A stretch of 59,910 nucleotides of DNA from Franzmannia pantelleriensis. Lineage in GTDB: Bacteria > Pseudomonadota > Gammaproteobacteria > Pseudomonadales > Halomonadaceae. Below the pieces are notes generated by a model. It did not search any database and was not told where the DNA came from. It was given only the letters and a program-made list of their open reading frames with translations. Positions 36,718 through 46,081 of this stretch are shown here, in pieces; the stretch's first letter is position 1, and every line of letters begins with the position of its first letter. A program made the position numbers and the translations under genes. The stretch is from positions 174,788-234,697 of the forward strand of contig NZ_FNGH01000008.1 in the NCBI RefSeq assembly GCF_900102875.1. The letters are read 5' to 3'.

Positions 36718-36746
36718 GCCAAGCTGCAAGCGCCTAGCAGCTTGGC
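36718..36746. terminator. bidirectional terminator hairpin
   Basis: Perfect 10-bp stem GCCAAGCTGC/GCAGCTTGGC with a 9-nt loop, 2 nt after the coq7 stop and 21 nt from the end of the convergent osmC-like gene. No U-tract on either side. Confidence 0.6.
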
Positions 36747-36767
36747 ACCACCCTGTGGCGCTCGGCG

Positions 36768-37187
36768 CTACTCCTCGACGATGGTATAGGAGTGGCTGAT
36801 CTCCACTCCGCCCTGGGCCAACATGATCGAGGCGCTGCAGTACTTCTCGGCGGACAGCGATACTGCGCGCTCTACCTGTTTATCCTTGAGCCCATGGCCG
36901 CTGACGGTGAAGTGCACGTGGATCTTGGTAAAGACACTGGGCACGCTGTCTGCTCGTTCGGCCTCGATGCTGGCCACGCAGTCACTGACCGGCGCGCGGG
37001 ACTTTTCGAGGATCTCCAGCACGTCGAAGGAAGTACAGGCGCCGAGCCCCATCAGCAGCATTTCCATCGGGCGTGGGCCGGTGTTGCGGCCGCCGTGGTC
37101 GGGCGGACCGTCGATCACCACGCTGTGGCCGCTGCCGGCTTCGGCAACGAACTGACGACCATCGGTCCATTTGACACTGGCTTTCAT
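36768..37187 (-). CDS. OsmC-family protein (YhfA-like)
   Basis: 139-aa OsmC/Ohr-fold protein with both conserved cysteines: one in MGLGACTSFDVLEIL and one in SAEKYCSASIML. The family reduces organic hydroperoxides or reactive sulfur, but YhfA-type members have no defined substrate. Start ATG 37187; a longer frame to 37502 overlaps murU and is not used. It lies 17 nt after murU and is probably read from the amgK-murU transcript. Confidence 0.9.
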   Translation of the reverse strand: MKASVKWTDGRQFVAEAGSGHSVVIDGPPDHGGRNTGPRPMEMLLMGLGACTSFDVLEILEKSRAPVSDCVASIEAERADSVPSVFTKIHVHFTVSGHGLKDKQVERAVSLSAEKYCSASIMLAQGGVEISHSYTIVEE

Positions 37188-37204
37188 ATTGCGGTCCTTG
37201 TGGT

Positions 37205-37882
37205 TCATTGAGCGGAGGCTGAGCGCCGCAAGTGGGCGTCGAGTGTATACAGACGCTGCGGAGTGCCAACGTCGACCCAGGCACCACGATGGTGGTGCCC
37301 GCGCACCTGGCGAGCATCCATGGCACGCTTGAGCAGCGGTGCCAAGGCAAAGGCACCTGGCGGCTGGTCGCTGACCAGCGCCGGGTCGAGCAGGCTGAGG
37401 CCGGCAAAGGTCAGGCGCGGCGAGCCCTCGACGTGAACCGTGCCGGCATCGTCGAGGTGGAAGTCGCCGGCCGGGTGATGGTCGGGGTTGTCGACCAGCC
37501 ACAGGTGCGCCAGGGCGCCCTCCAGCGTCGGCAGCGCGCTGAGCTCGGCATCACACCAGATATCGCCGTTGATCAGCAGGAAGGGCGCGTCGCCGAGCAG
37601 CGGCAGGGCTTGGCGAATGCCTCCGCCGGTCTCCAGCGGCGCCTCCTCCCGACTCCAGGTAATGTGTACGCCGTAGTCACGGCCATCACCGAGCGCCTGG
37701 ATGATCTGCTCGCCGCGATAGCTGACGTTGATCACGATATCATCGATGCCCGCCGCTGCCAGCCGCGTCAGATGGTGGCCGATCAGCGGCTTGCCGGCCA
37801 CCGGTAGCAGTGGCTTGGGGCAGTGGTCGGTGAGCGGACGCATGCGGGTGCCGAACCCGGCGGCCAGGATCATCGCCTTCAT
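37205..37882 (-). CDS. murU: N-acetylmuramate alpha-1-phosphate uridylyltransferase
   Basis: 225-aa nucleotidyltransferase of the peptidoglycan recycling route found in pseudomonads. It converts MurNAc-1-P + UTP to UDP-MurNAc. Signature LAAGFGTRMRPLT (nucleotide loop), PKPLLPVAGKPLI, and the metal Asp in LLINGDIWCD. The start overlaps the amgK stop by 4 bp (ATGA), which supports MurU over a generic sugar-1-P transferase. Confidence 0.92.
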   Translation of the reverse strand: MKAMILAAGFGTRMRPLTDHCPKPLLPVAGKPLIGHHLTRLAAAGIDDIVINVSYRGEQIIQALGDGRDYGVHITWSREEAPLETGGGIRQALPLLGDAPFLLINGDIWCDAELSALPTLEGALAHLWLVDNPDHHPAGDFHLDDAGTVHVEGSPRLTFAGLSLLDPALVSDQPPGAFALAPLLKRAMDARQVRGHHHRGAWVDVGTPQRLYTLDAHLRRSASAQ

Positions 37883-38892
37883 GGCGCGGTGACCTCGACG
37901 TCACGTGCCTGCAGGGCGCGGGACAGCGCCGGCGCGAACTGCGCCTGCAGCCAGTCGCCGAGGCCGGCGAACTCGGCGTGTGGCGCCAGGCTATCCTCGA
38001 GATGGGCGAGAAAGTGCGGCAGGCGCGCCAGGTAGCCGCGCTTGCCGTCGCGCAGCGTGAGCCGGCAGAAGATGCCTAGCACCTTGAGGCTGCGTTGGGC
38101 CGCCATGGCATCGACCTGGAGGCGAAACGCCTCGGTCCCGGTATCCGCCGGCAGGCGCCCATCGGCGACGGCGCGCTGGCGAAAGGCCTCGCAGCGCCGG
38201 CCAAAATCAGCCAGATCGAAGCGCCGGTAACGACCGCGCAGCAGTGAGATCAAGTCGTAGCTGAGCGGTCCGGCCACGGCGTCCTGAAAGTCGATCACAT
38301 ACAGCTGGTCGCGATGGAGCATGAGGTTCATGGCGTCAAAATCGCGATGCACCGCGACCCGTGTCTGGGCCAGCGCCATGTCGATCAGCCGCTGGCGCCA
38401 GGTCGCCCACCGGGGCGGCGGTGCGAGGTCGACCATCCGTGCCAGACACCAGTCGGGGAACAGGTCGAGTTCGCGACCCAGCAGGGCAGCATCGTAGGCC
38501 GGGAGATCATCCAGCGGCGCGTCACTCTGGAGCTGGTCGAGCAGTGCTTCGGCAGCGTCGTAGGCGGCGTCGCTCAGGCGCTCGCTGAGCGGGGTATCGC
38601 CAAGGTCCTCGAGCTCCAGAAAGCCCTGTTCGAGATCGGCAGCGTGAATGACGGGTACCGGTAGGCCGGCTCGCTGCCACTGTTCGGCGATGCGCACGAA
38701 GGGCGCGCTGTCCTCCTGCTCGGGAGGGGCGTCCATCAGTATGCGCGTATCACCGTGGGGCAGGGTCAGACGGTAGTAGCGACGAAAACTTGCGTCGCCT
38801 GCTGCCAGCCGCAGGTCGACGCTGCCGGCTGCAAGGCCGTGGCGGGCGGCGCTCCACTGGGTCAAGGCGGCGAGGCGCGGCGTAGGGGGCAT
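37879..38892 (-). CDS. amgK: N-acetylmuramate/N-acetylglucosamine kinase
   Basis: 337-aa kinase of the aminoglycoside-phosphotransferase fold that phosphorylates the anomeric OH of MurNAc. Catalytic loop VHRDFDAMNLML and Mg-binding VIDFQDAVAGPLSYDLISLL. Start ATG 38892 has GGAG ahead; 21 further in-frame codons upstream are excluded. With murU it bypasses MurA/MurB and is linked in Pseudomonas to intrinsic fosfomycin tolerance. Divergent from lptD, the same arrangement as in Pseudomonas. Confidence 0.92.
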   Translation of the reverse strand: MPPTPRLAALTQWSAARHGLAAGSVDLRLAAGDASFRRYYRLTLPHGDTRILMDAPPEQEDSAPFVRIAEQWQRAGLPVPVIHAADLEQGFLELEDLGDTPLSERLSDAAYDAAEALLDQLQSDAPLDDLPAYDAALLGRELDLFPDWCLARMVDLAPPPRWATWRQRLIDMALAQTRVAVHRDFDAMNLMLHRDQLYVIDFQDAVAGPLSYDLISLLRGRYRRFDLADFGRRCEAFRQRAVADGRLPADTGTEAFRLQVDAMAAQRSLKVLGIFCRLTLRDGKRGYLARLPHFLAHLEDSLAPHAEFAGLGDWLQAQFAPALSRALQARDVEVTAP

Positions 38893-39017
38893 GTAGACTC
38901 CTGGTCGAGAGGCTGTGGGGCGCCAGCGGTTGACGGACCGTGGGCACCGCCGCATGCTGAGCCAGACGCTACCGGCGACGAGCGCCAGTCGCGGGACGAC
39001 AGCCGTAGTGCGCTCTG

Positions 39018-39023
39018 TATAAT
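39018..39023 (+). promoter_or_regulatory. -10 box of the lptD-surA operon
   Basis: Perfect TATAAT 33 nt before the lptD ATG. No good -35 box is found 16-18 nt upstream (GACGAC region), and I see no sigma-E consensus. Confidence 0.45.
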
Positions 39024-39055
39024 ACCGATTTCACTCGCCAAGGACATCGAGAAAC

Positions 39056-41485
39056 ATGGGCAAGCGACTCTACTGGACTGCCCTGGCCGGGCTCGCCAGT
39101 GGCTCCGGCCTGTGGGTCATGACGGCCCACGCCGCACCGCCACCGCTGCCGGCCGAACGGCTCGACTGGCAGCCATGGGGGGAGCAGGCCCCGGCCGATG
39201 CGCTGTGTCGCGGGCGCTATGTGATGCCAGACTATCGTATCCAGGCAGCCCCCACCCCCGAGCAGGTACGCTCGGAGTCGGACGACGCCAGCTACGGCGA
39301 AGATGGCGAGACGATTCTCGGCGGCGAGGTGGTGCTGCGCCGCGGAGAGAGTCAGCTCGAATCACCGCGGGTACGGGTCAACGCCGAGCGTGACCGCGCC
39401 TTTGCTTCGGGGCCGGTGACGCTGCGCGATCGAGGCTTGCTGCTGCGTGGCGACGCCGCCGAGTTATCATTGGTGGATGACCAGGCGCAGGTCGATACTG
39501 CCCACTACGTGCTGCATGACCAGCATCTGCGCGGCGGGGCGCAGCGCCTCGAACGCCTCGAAGACGGTCGCTACCAGATGACCGAGGCCAGCTTTACCAC
39601 CTGTGACCCGGGCGACAACCTCTGGCAGCTGGTGGGCAACGACGTGGTGCTCGACGAAGAGAGCGGCTTCGGCACGGCGCGTCATGCGCGGCTCGAGGTC
39701 GCCGATGTGCCGGTGTTCTACTGGCCCTGGGTGCGTTTTCCCATCGATGATCGCCGTCAGAGCGGCTTTCTATGGCCGACCTTGGGCATCTCCAGCGACT
39801 CGCTGGACTACTCACAGCCCTACTACTTCAATCTCGCCCCCAACTACGATGCGACCCTGACGCCGCGCTGGATTACCGATCGTGGCCTGCTGCTCGGCGG
39901 GGAGTTTCGCTACCTGTTCGATAGCGACGAGGGCCAGATCGAAGGCGCTTATCTGGCCGATGATCAGGGCGGCTCGGCGCGCAACCCCGAGGACGCCAGC
40001 CGACGCTTCGAAGGCCACGACCGCTGGTATATCGACTATCAGCACCAAGGGCGCTTTTCTCCCGAGCTGCGCTATCAACTGCGCTATGGTGGCGCCAGCG
40101 ATGGTCGCTATTTCGAGGACTTTGGCGGCGATTTCGGCGAGCAGGAAACCGAGAACATGCCACGCCTGGCACGGCTCGACTACCGCGGCAGCCTATGGCG
40201 GCTCGAGGCGCGTGCCCAGGGTTTCCAGAAGCTGGAGGACCCGCTACGCGACCGCGACAAGCCCTTCTACAGGCTCCCCAGCCTGACCGCCAATGCCACC
40301 TGGCGGCAGGATAATGGCTTCTACCAGCAGTGGCGTTCCAATGCGACCTACTTCTGGCGTGATGTCGATGAAACCATCGTGCCGCTGCGTGAGTCGGCGA
40401 CTGGCGGACGTGTACATCTTGCGCCGGCACTCGGCTGGCGTGGCGAGCCCAGTTGGGGCTTTCTCGAACCGCGGGTGGAGATGCTGCATACCGCCTACGA
40501 GGTCGACTACGGCGATCGTCAGACCGACCGTGATACCCGTCTGACACGCACCGTGCCGGTCACCTCCGTGGACGCCGGACTGATCTTCGAGCGCGAGCTG
40601 GAGGTGCGCGGCAACGGTTATCGCCAGACCCTTGAGCCGCGGCTCAACTATGCTTACGTACCGGCGCGAGATCAGAGCGACTTCCCCGAATTCGACACCA
40701 ATGAGCGGGCGTTTTCGTGGAATCAGCTGTGGTCGCCGCACCGCTTCTCCGGGGCGGATCGGGTCGGCGATCTCAATCGCCTGTCGTACGGCCTCAGCAC
40801 TCGCTTCCTGGCCGATGACAGTGGCCGCGAGCGCTTGTCGCTGGGTGTCGGGCAGGCGACCTACTTCGACGACCGCACCATCGATATGAATGGCGATCCG
40901 GATACTCTACCCTCCGAGCGGAACTTCGAGCGGCGATACAATGCCATTCGTGATCGCTCGCCGGTTGTCACACGGCTGGACTGGCAGGTGACAGATCGCT
41001 GGAGTGCCGGCTATGAGCTGCTTTACGATGAGCAGCGTCGCTTGACCGAGCGCAACTCGGTGGATCTGCGCTACCGTGATCCGCGTGGCCATGTGTTGAA
41101 CCTTGGCTATCGCTGGGAACTCGAAGGGTTCGATCCGTCGCAGGACGAAGAGGATCGGCTCGACTATAACCGCGAGGAGTACGATATCTCCGGTGCCTAT
41201 CGCATCAGCCCGCGGGTGGACATGATCGGACGCTTCACCTATGACCACACCAATAGCCGAGCGCTGGAACAGCTGGCCGGCGTGCAGTGGAACGACTGCT
41301 GCTATGGGCTGCAACTGGTGTGGCGGGAGTGGGTCGACGATAACGATACGGCCAGAATCGACGATGATTTCACCGACCGCGGCATTTTCCTGCGCTTTGT
41401 GTTCAAGGGCTTGGGTGGCGTAGGGCGCGATGCAGATAGCTACTTCGAGGAAGCGATCCCCGGCTATCGTGCAACCCAATTTTAG
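39056..41485 (+). CDS. lptD: LPS-assembly protein LptD
   Basis: 809-aa outer-membrane beta-barrel that, with LptE, inserts LPS into the outer leaflet. Signal peptide to about residue 26 (THA-AP), periplasmic LptA-like beta-jellyroll (about 60-220) and a barrel rich in Tyr/Arg/Asp strands ending in RATQF with a terminal Phe. The four disulfide cysteines are present: Cys51, Cys183 and the pair Cys748-Cys749, matching the E. coli 31/173/724/725 pattern. Acidic surface composition suits a halophile. Confidence 0.95.
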   Translation: MGKRLYWTALAGLASGSGLWVMTAHAAPPPLPAERLDWQPWGEQAPADALCRGRYVMPDYRIQAAPTPEQVRSESDDASYGEDGETILGGEVVLRRGESQLESPRVRVNAERDRAFASGPVTLRDRGLLLRGDAAELSLVDDQAQVDTAHYVLHDQHLRGGAQRLERLEDGRYQMTEASFTTCDPGDNLWQLVGNDVVLDEESGFGTARHARLEVADVPVFYWPWVRFPIDDRRQSGFLWPTLGISSDSLDYSQPYYFNLAPNYDATLTPRWITDRGLLLGGEFRYLFDSDEGQIEGAYLADDQGGSARNPEDASRRFEGHDRWYIDYQHQGRFSPELRYQLRYGGASDGRYFEDFGGDFGEQETENMPRLARLDYRGSLWRLEARAQGFQKLEDPLRDRDKPFYRLPSLTANATWRQDNGFYQQWRSNATYFWRDVDETIVPLRESATGGRVHLAPALGWRGEPSWGFLEPRVEMLHTAYEVDYGDRQTDRDTRLTRTVPVTSVDAGLIFERELEVRGNGYRQTLEPRLNYAYVPARDQSDFPEFDTNERAFSWNQLWSPHRFSGADRVGDLNRLSYGLSTRFLADDSGRERLSLGVGQATYFDDRTIDMNGDPDTLPSERNFERRYNAIRDRSPVVTRLDWQVTDRWSAGYELLYDEQRRLTERNSVDLRYRDPRGHVLNLGYRWELEGFDPSQDEEDRLDYNREEYDISGAYRISPRVDMIGRFTYDHTNSRALEQLAGVQWNDCCYGLQLVWREWVDDNDTARIDDDFTDRGIFLRFVFKGLGGVGRDADSYFEEAIPGYRATQF

Positions 41486-41586
41486 TGATGCGGCCGTTGT
41501 CGGGACAATGGCGCCAAACACATCGTGTTCCGCCCCTGGGTGGTACACCGATCAGAGAGTCAATGATGAGAGCAGATGAGGTAGCT

Positions 41587-42573
41587 ATGCGCAGTCGATC
41601 CCCCTCCCTACGGTTCGCGATGGCGAGCTGGCTGGTGCTGGCCATCGGCCTGCTGCTGGCGCCAGCCGCCTGGGCGCAGTCGATTCAGCCACTTGATCGT
41701 ATCGTCGCGGTGGTCAATCAGGGGGCGATCATGGCCAGCGAGCTCGAGCAGCGGGTAGAGCAGGCGCGCAGCCAGCTCACCGGCCGGGGCATCGACTCGC
41801 CCCCGGATCAGACGCTGCGTCGTCAGGTACTGGAGCAGATGATCAATGAAGAGATTCAGCTTCAAATGGCGCGCAGTGCCAACCTCAGCGTCGACGACAC
41901 CGAGCTCAACCGTGCGGTACGTTCGATCGCCGAAAGCAACAACATGACCCTCGACCAGTTTGCCGATGCCGTAGAGGCAGATGGCCTGACGCTGGCATCG
42001 GTGCGCGAGGAAGTGCGTCGCGAATTGATCATGCGTGAAGTGCAGCAGCGCCAGGTGGGCAGCCGGGTCAACGTCAGTGAGCGTGAGGTCGATCGCTACC
42101 TTGAGCAGCAGGGGGCGACCCAGGGCGTACGCTACCGCCTGGCACATATTCTGGTGGCACTGCCGCAGTCGCCGACCAGCGATCAGGTCAACGAGGCCCA
42201 GCAGAAGATCCAGCGTCTGCTCGGTGAGCTACAGCAGGGCGCCGACTTCGCCCAGCTGGCCGCCGCCGAGTCCGATGGCGGACAGGCCCTGGATGGCGGC
42301 GAGATCGGCTGGCGTGAGGCAGGTGAGGTACCCAGCGTATTCGCCGAGACGGTGCCACAGCTGGACGTGGGTGAATTCAGCCAGCCGCTGCGCAGCCCCA
42401 GTGGCTTCCATATCGTCAAGCTGCTTGACCGTGAGCAGAGTGGGCAATCGGCCAGTGGTCAGGATCAGCGTGCCCAGGCGCGGCAGGCGCTTTTCCAGCG
42501 CAAGGCCAATGATGAACTCGACATCTGGCTGCAGGAGATTCGCGCCGACGCCTTCGTTGAGGTGCGGCTGTAA
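41587..42573 (+). CDS. surA: periplasmic chaperone SurA (single parvulin domain)
   Basis: 328-aa protein with signal peptide (cleavage near AWA-Q) and the SurA N-terminal chaperone domain starting PLDRIVAVVNQGAIMASELEQRV. Only one parvulin domain is visible (about 183-280, RLAHILVALPQ to SGFHIVKLLD), followed by a short C-terminal helix. E. coli SurA (428 aa) has two. ATG 41587 is chosen because GAGG lies 6 nt upstream; ATGs at 41563/41566 would lengthen the signal peptide. It escorts LptD and other barrels through the periplasm. Confidence 0.92.
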   Translation: MRSRSPSLRFAMASWLVLAIGLLLAPAAWAQSIQPLDRIVAVVNQGAIMASELEQRVEQARSQLTGRGIDSPPDQTLRRQVLEQMINEEIQLQMARSANLSVDDTELNRAVRSIAESNNMTLDQFADAVEADGLTLASVREEVRRELIMREVQQRQVGSRVNVSEREVDRYLEQQGATQGVRYRLAHILVALPQSPTSDQVNEAQQKIQRLLGELQQGADFAQLAAAESDGGQALDGGEIGWREAGEVPSVFAETVPQLDVGEFSQPLRSPSGFHIVKLLDREQSGQSASGQDQRAQARQALFQRKANDELDIWLQEIRADAFVEVRL

Positions 42574-42575
42574 GC

Positions 42576-43613
42576 ATGTCTCCCTTGGTGATCACCGCCG
42601 GTGAGCCCGCTGGCATTGGCCCCGATCTGATCCTCCAGCTGGCGGCCGAGGGCCACGAGGTGGCCCGGCCCTGGCTGGCAGTCGGCGATCCTGCGTTGTT
42701 TCGCCAGCGCGCTGCACGGCTAGGCCTCGCGGTCGAGGTTGTCAGCCTGGCTGATGGCGAGACGCCGGTGATGGCCCCGGGCAGGCTATCGGTGTGGCCG
42801 GTCGCGCTGAGGTCGGCCTGTCAGCCGGGGAGGTTGGCGACCGCCAATGCCGACTATGTGCTCGAGAGCCTGGACTTGGCCATCGCTGCCTGCCGCGAGG
42901 GGCGCGCGTCGGCCATGGTTACCGCACCGCTGCACAAGGGGGTCATCATCGAGGCGGGACACGCCGGTTTCACCGGCCACACCGAGTACCTGCGTGACGC
43001 CTGCGGTGTCGACGACGTGGTGATGATGCTGGCTACCGACGACGCGCTGCATGCCCGCTCACCGAGCTGGCAAGGCAGCCCGGGGCTGCGCGTGGCCCTG
43101 GCCACGACGCATCTGCCGCTGCGCGAGGTGGCCGATGCCATTACTCCGGCGTCATTGGGCCGGGTGCTGCGGATTCTCGACCACGACCTGAGGCACGATT
43201 TTGGCATTGCCCGACCGCGTATTGCGGTGTGCGGGCTCAACCCCCACGCCGGCGAGGATGGTCACCTGGGGCGCGAAGAGCTCGAGGTGATCGCCCCGAC
43301 CCTCGACGCGCTGCGCGGCGAGGGGCTGATTCTGGATGGCCCGCTACCCGCCGATACCCTGTTCACTCCGCGCCATCTGGCCGACGTCGATGCGGTGCTG
43401 GCGATGTATCATGACCAGGGGCTGGCGGTGCTCAAGTACGCCGGCTTCGGTCGCGGTGCCAATCTTACCCTGGGCCTGCCGATCGTGCGCACCTCGGTGG
43501 ACCATGGCACTGCCCTCGATCTCGCCGCCAGCGGGCGCGCCGATGCCGGCAGTCTCGCGGTGGCACTCAATCTGGCTGCCGAGATGGCCGCCGCGCGGGC
43601 CGCTAGCGCCTGA
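42576..43613 (+). CDS. pdxA: 4-hydroxythreonine-4-phosphate dehydrogenase
   Basis: 345-aa NAD-dependent enzyme of pyridoxal phosphate synthesis. Signature motifs: VITAGEPAGIGPDL at the N-terminus, TAPLHKGVI, GFTGHTEYL (substrate and metal-binding His), GLNPHAGEDGHLG and AMYHDQGLAVLKY. It starts 2 nt after the surA stop, with GAGGTG inside surA as ribosome-binding site. The surA-pdxA-rsmA-apaG-apaH order is conserved in enterobacteria and pseudomonads. Confidence 0.96.
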   Translation: MSPLVITAGEPAGIGPDLILQLAAEGHEVARPWLAVGDPALFRQRAARLGLAVEVVSLADGETPVMAPGRLSVWPVALRSACQPGRLATANADYVLESLDLAIAACREGRASAMVTAPLHKGVIIEAGHAGFTGHTEYLRDACGVDDVVMMLATDDALHARSPSWQGSPGLRVALATTHLPLREVADAITPASLGRVLRILDHDLRHDFGIARPRIAVCGLNPHAGEDGHLGREELEVIAPTLDALRGEGLILDGPLPADTLFTPRHLADVDAVLAMYHDQGLAVLKYAGFGRGANLTLGLPIVRTSVDHGTALDLAASGRADAGSLAVALNLAAEMAAARAASA

Positions 43614-43653
43614 TCCATGATTTTCGCCTGACCCATAGAGGACGCCAACCCGC

Positions 43654-44460
43654 ATGTCATCTCGCCCTCCCGTACACCGGGCCCGCAAGCGCTTCGGCCA
43701 GAACTTTCTGCGCGACCCCGGCATCATCTCGCGCATCGTGCGCGCCATCGGCCCCCGTGATGGCGAGCGCCTGGTCGAGATCGGCCCCGGTCAGGGTGCG
43801 CTTACCGAGCCGCTGCTGGACGCCGCTGGCGGGCATCTCGAGGTCATCGAGCTCGATCGCGACCTGATCCCCGGGCTACGCGTGCAGTTCTTCAACTACC
43901 CGCACTTCACGATCCACGAAGGCGACGCACTGAAATTCGACTTCGCCGCGCTCAGGGCCGAGGGCCCGCTGCTGCGGGTGGTGGGCAATCTGCCCTATAA
44001 CATCTCCACGCCGCTGATCGTGCACCTGCTCGAGCAGCGCGAGGCGATCGCCGATATGCACTTCATGTTGCAGAAGGAAGTGGTTGAGCGCCTGGCCGCG
44101 ACGCCTGGTGGTCCCGACTGGGGGCGCCTGGCGGTGATGGCCCAGTACCGCTGTCGGGTCGACTCGCTGTTCGTGGTGCCGCCGGAAGCGTTCGTGCCTC
44201 GTCCCAAGGTCGATTCGGCGATCGTGCGCCTGACGCCACATGCCGAACTGCCGCACCCGGCGCGCGATGAGCGTCTGCTGTTCGAGATTGTCCGCGAGGC
44301 CTTCGGGCAGCGTCGCAAGACGCTGCGTAACAACCTCAAGGGCCGCATTGCCGCCGAAACGCTGACGCAGCTGGAAATCGATCCGGCGCGCCGGCCGCAG
44401 ACGCTGCATATCGAGGAGTTCGTGCGTATCGCCAACCATCTGGCCGAGGTGAACTCATGA
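43654..44460 (+). CDS. rsmA: 16S rRNA (adenine-1518/1519-N6)-dimethyltransferase
   Basis: 268-aa KsgA-family enzyme that dimethylates the two adenines of the helix 45 loop. [14 protein letters not shown] at the start, SAM motif [16 protein letters not shown] (about 45-58), catalytic NLPYNIS (about 112) and the C-terminal RRKTLRNNL. The stop overlaps the apaG start (ATGA). Loss of this gene gives kasugamycin resistance in E. coli. Confidence 0.97.
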   Translation: MSSRPPVHRARKRFGQNFLRDPGIISRIVRAIGPRDGERLVEIGPGQGALTEPLLDAAGGHLEVIELDRDLIPGLRVQFFNYPHFTIHEGDALKFDFAALRAEGPLLRVVGNLPYNISTPLIVHLLEQREAIADMHFMLQKEVVERLAATPGGPDWGRLAVMAQYRCRVDSLFVVPPEAFVPRPKVDSAIVRLTPHAELPHPARDERLLFEIVREAFGQRRKTLRNNLKGRIAAETLTQLEIDPARRPQTLHIEEFVRIANHLAEVNS

Positions 44461-44846
44461 GCCGCCAGCCGCTGCCTGAGGGCGTGCATGTCGACGTCGA
44501 GCCGCTGTACCGCGAGGATGAGTCCTCCCCCGAGGAGCGGCGCTTCGTGTTCAGCTACACCATCACCGTGCACAATCACTCGCCAACCAGCGTGCAGCTG
44601 CTGGCGCGCTACTGGAAGATCACCCAGGGCAGCGGCAAGGTGCAGGAGGTGCGCGGCAAGGGCGTGGTCGGCAAGCAGCCGATGATCGGCCCGGGCCAGA
44701 CCTTCCGCTATACCAGCCGGGCGATTCTCGATGGCCCGGTGGGGGTCATGGAGGGGGCTTACACCTGCGTCGATACCAATGCGCAGCGCGCCTTCGACGT
44801 GGCCATCGCGCCCTTCCGCCTGGCCGGACCCAATCAGGTACACTGA
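44457..44846 (+). CDS. apaG: ApaG protein (Co2+/Mg2+ efflux-associated)
   Basis: 129-aa single-domain protein with a fibronectin-type/immunoglobulin-like beta-sandwich: [27 protein letters not shown], then [23 protein letters not shown]. Linked genetically to cobalt/magnesium tolerance; the biochemical role is not settled. It begins in an ATGA overlap with rsmA and sits ahead of apaH as usual. Confidence 0.95.
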   Translation: MSRQPLPEGVHVDVEPLYREDESSPEERRFVFSYTITVHNHSPTSVQLLARYWKITQGSGKVQEVRGKGVVGKQPMIGPGQTFRYTSRAILDGPVGVMEGAYTCVDTNAQRAFDVAIAPFRLAGPNQVH

Positions 44847-44906
44847 ACGCCGAGTGCCGCCGCTGGCCGGCAGCGCCAAACCCGATAGCAAAGCAAGGAG
44901 AGCACC

Positions 44907-45716
44907 ATGGCGCACTACGCCGTTGGCGACCTGCAGGGCTGCCACCGCGAATTCGTCACACTGCTCGACCGGCTGGCGTTCGACCCGGCTGTCGATCGGC
45001 TGTGGCTGGCCGGCGACCTGGTCAACCGTGGCCCGGGCTCCCTCGACTGCCTGCGCGAAGTTCATGCCTTGGGTGACGCGGCGCGGCTGGTGCTGGGCAA
45101 TCACGATCTGCATCTGCTGGCGGTCGCGCGGGGCGGTGCGCGGCTCAAGCCCAGCGACACCCTGGACGCCATCCTTGCCGCTGCCGATCGCGAACCACTG
45201 CTCGACTGGCTTCAGCAGCAGCCCCTGGCGGTGGCCGAGGGCGAGCTCGTGATGGTGCACGCGGGGCTGCTGCCGCAGTGGTCCTGCCCGCAGGCGCTAG
45301 CCCTGGCCGCCGAGGTAGAGGCGCGCCTTGCCGGTCAGGGCGCAGGCGCCTTTCTCGAGCAGATGTATGGCAACTGGCCGGCCTGCTGGCGCGACGATCT
45401 CGATGGCATCGAGCGGCTGCGGGTGATCGTCAACGCTTTTACCCGCATGCGCTTCATCGACGTCGACGGCTGCCTGGACTTTGCGGCCAAGGAGGGGCTC
45501 GACTCGGCGCCAGCAGGTTTTGCCCCCTGGTTCCGCTATCCGCGTCGCGACGACCCGCATATCATTTTTGGGCATTGGGCGGCGCTAGAAGGCTGCACCC
45601 CAGACGCCCAGGTGCGCGCCGAGGCGCTGGATACCGGCTGCGTGTGGGGTGGCCGGCTGACCGCCATGAACCTCGACAGCGGTGAACGCATCAGTGTGCC
45701 CAGCCAGCGGCGCTGA
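44907..45716 (+). CDS. apaH: symmetrical bis(5'-nucleosyl)-tetraphosphatase
   Basis: 269-aa metallophosphoesterase that hydrolyses Ap4A to two ADP and removes NpnN RNA caps. Metal motifs [23 protein letters not shown] and [10 protein letters not shown], then [10 protein letters not shown] and [12 protein letters not shown] ribosome-binding site (AAGGAGAG) precedes ATG 44907, 60 nt after apaG. Full length. Confidence 0.96.
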   Translation: MAHYAVGDLQGCHREFVTLLDRLAFDPAVDRLWLAGDLVNRGPGSLDCLREVHALGDAARLVLGNHDLHLLAVARGGARLKPSDTLDAILAAADREPLLDWLQQQPLAVAEGELVMVHAGLLPQWSCPQALALAAEVEARLAGQGAGAFLEQMYGNWPACWRDDLDGIERLRVIVNAFTRMRFIDVDGCLDFAAKEGLDSAPAGFAPWFRYPRRDDPHIIFGHWAALEGCTPDAQVRAEALDTGCVWGGRLTAMNLDSGERISVPSQRR

Positions 45717-45750
45717 GCTGCCGTGCTTGCCAACGCCACAGGAGATACCG

Positions 45751-46080
45751 ATGAGCGATACCGCCTTCGACCACCTCGACCCCGCGACGCTTGCCGACTG
45801 GCTGGATGCCGAGGCCTCGTTGCAGCTGGTCGATATCCGCGACCCGATGAGCTTCGCCCAGGGGCATATTCCGGGCAGTCGCCACCTCGACAATGCCAGC
45901 GCCGGCGCGCTGCTCGACGAAACCCCCTATGATCGACCGCTGGTCGTCGTGTGCTACCACGGGCACTCCAGTCAGCAGGCCGCCGCCTGGCTGGCCGGGC
46001 AAGGCTATCGGCACGTCTACAGCCTCGACGGCGGTTTCAGCGACTGGGCGCATCGCCACCCGACCCGGGTCGCGCACTGA
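45751..46080 (+). CDS. glpE: thiosulfate sulfurtransferase GlpE
   Basis: 109-aa single-domain rhodanese with active-site Cys68 in [13 protein letters not shown], the GlpE loop type, and the N-terminal [18 protein letters not shown]. Transfers sulfane sulfur from thiosulfate to cyanide or thioredoxin. CAGGAGA precedes ATG 45751. It lies between apaH and cca and is not linked to glycerol genes, as also in other gammaproteobacteria outside the enterics. Confidence 0.93.
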   Translation: MSDTAFDHLDPATLADWLDAEASLQLVDIRDPMSFAQGHIPGSRHLDNASAGALLDETPYDRPLVVVCYHGHSSQQAAAWLAGQGYRHVYSLDGGFSDWAHRHPTRVAH

Positions 46081-46081
46081 A

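Noticed and set aside
38755-39393. 212-codon plus-strand frame spanning the amgK-lptD gap
   Set aside because: It overlaps both the amgK start and the lptD signal-peptide region in another frame, and its product has no recognisable feature.
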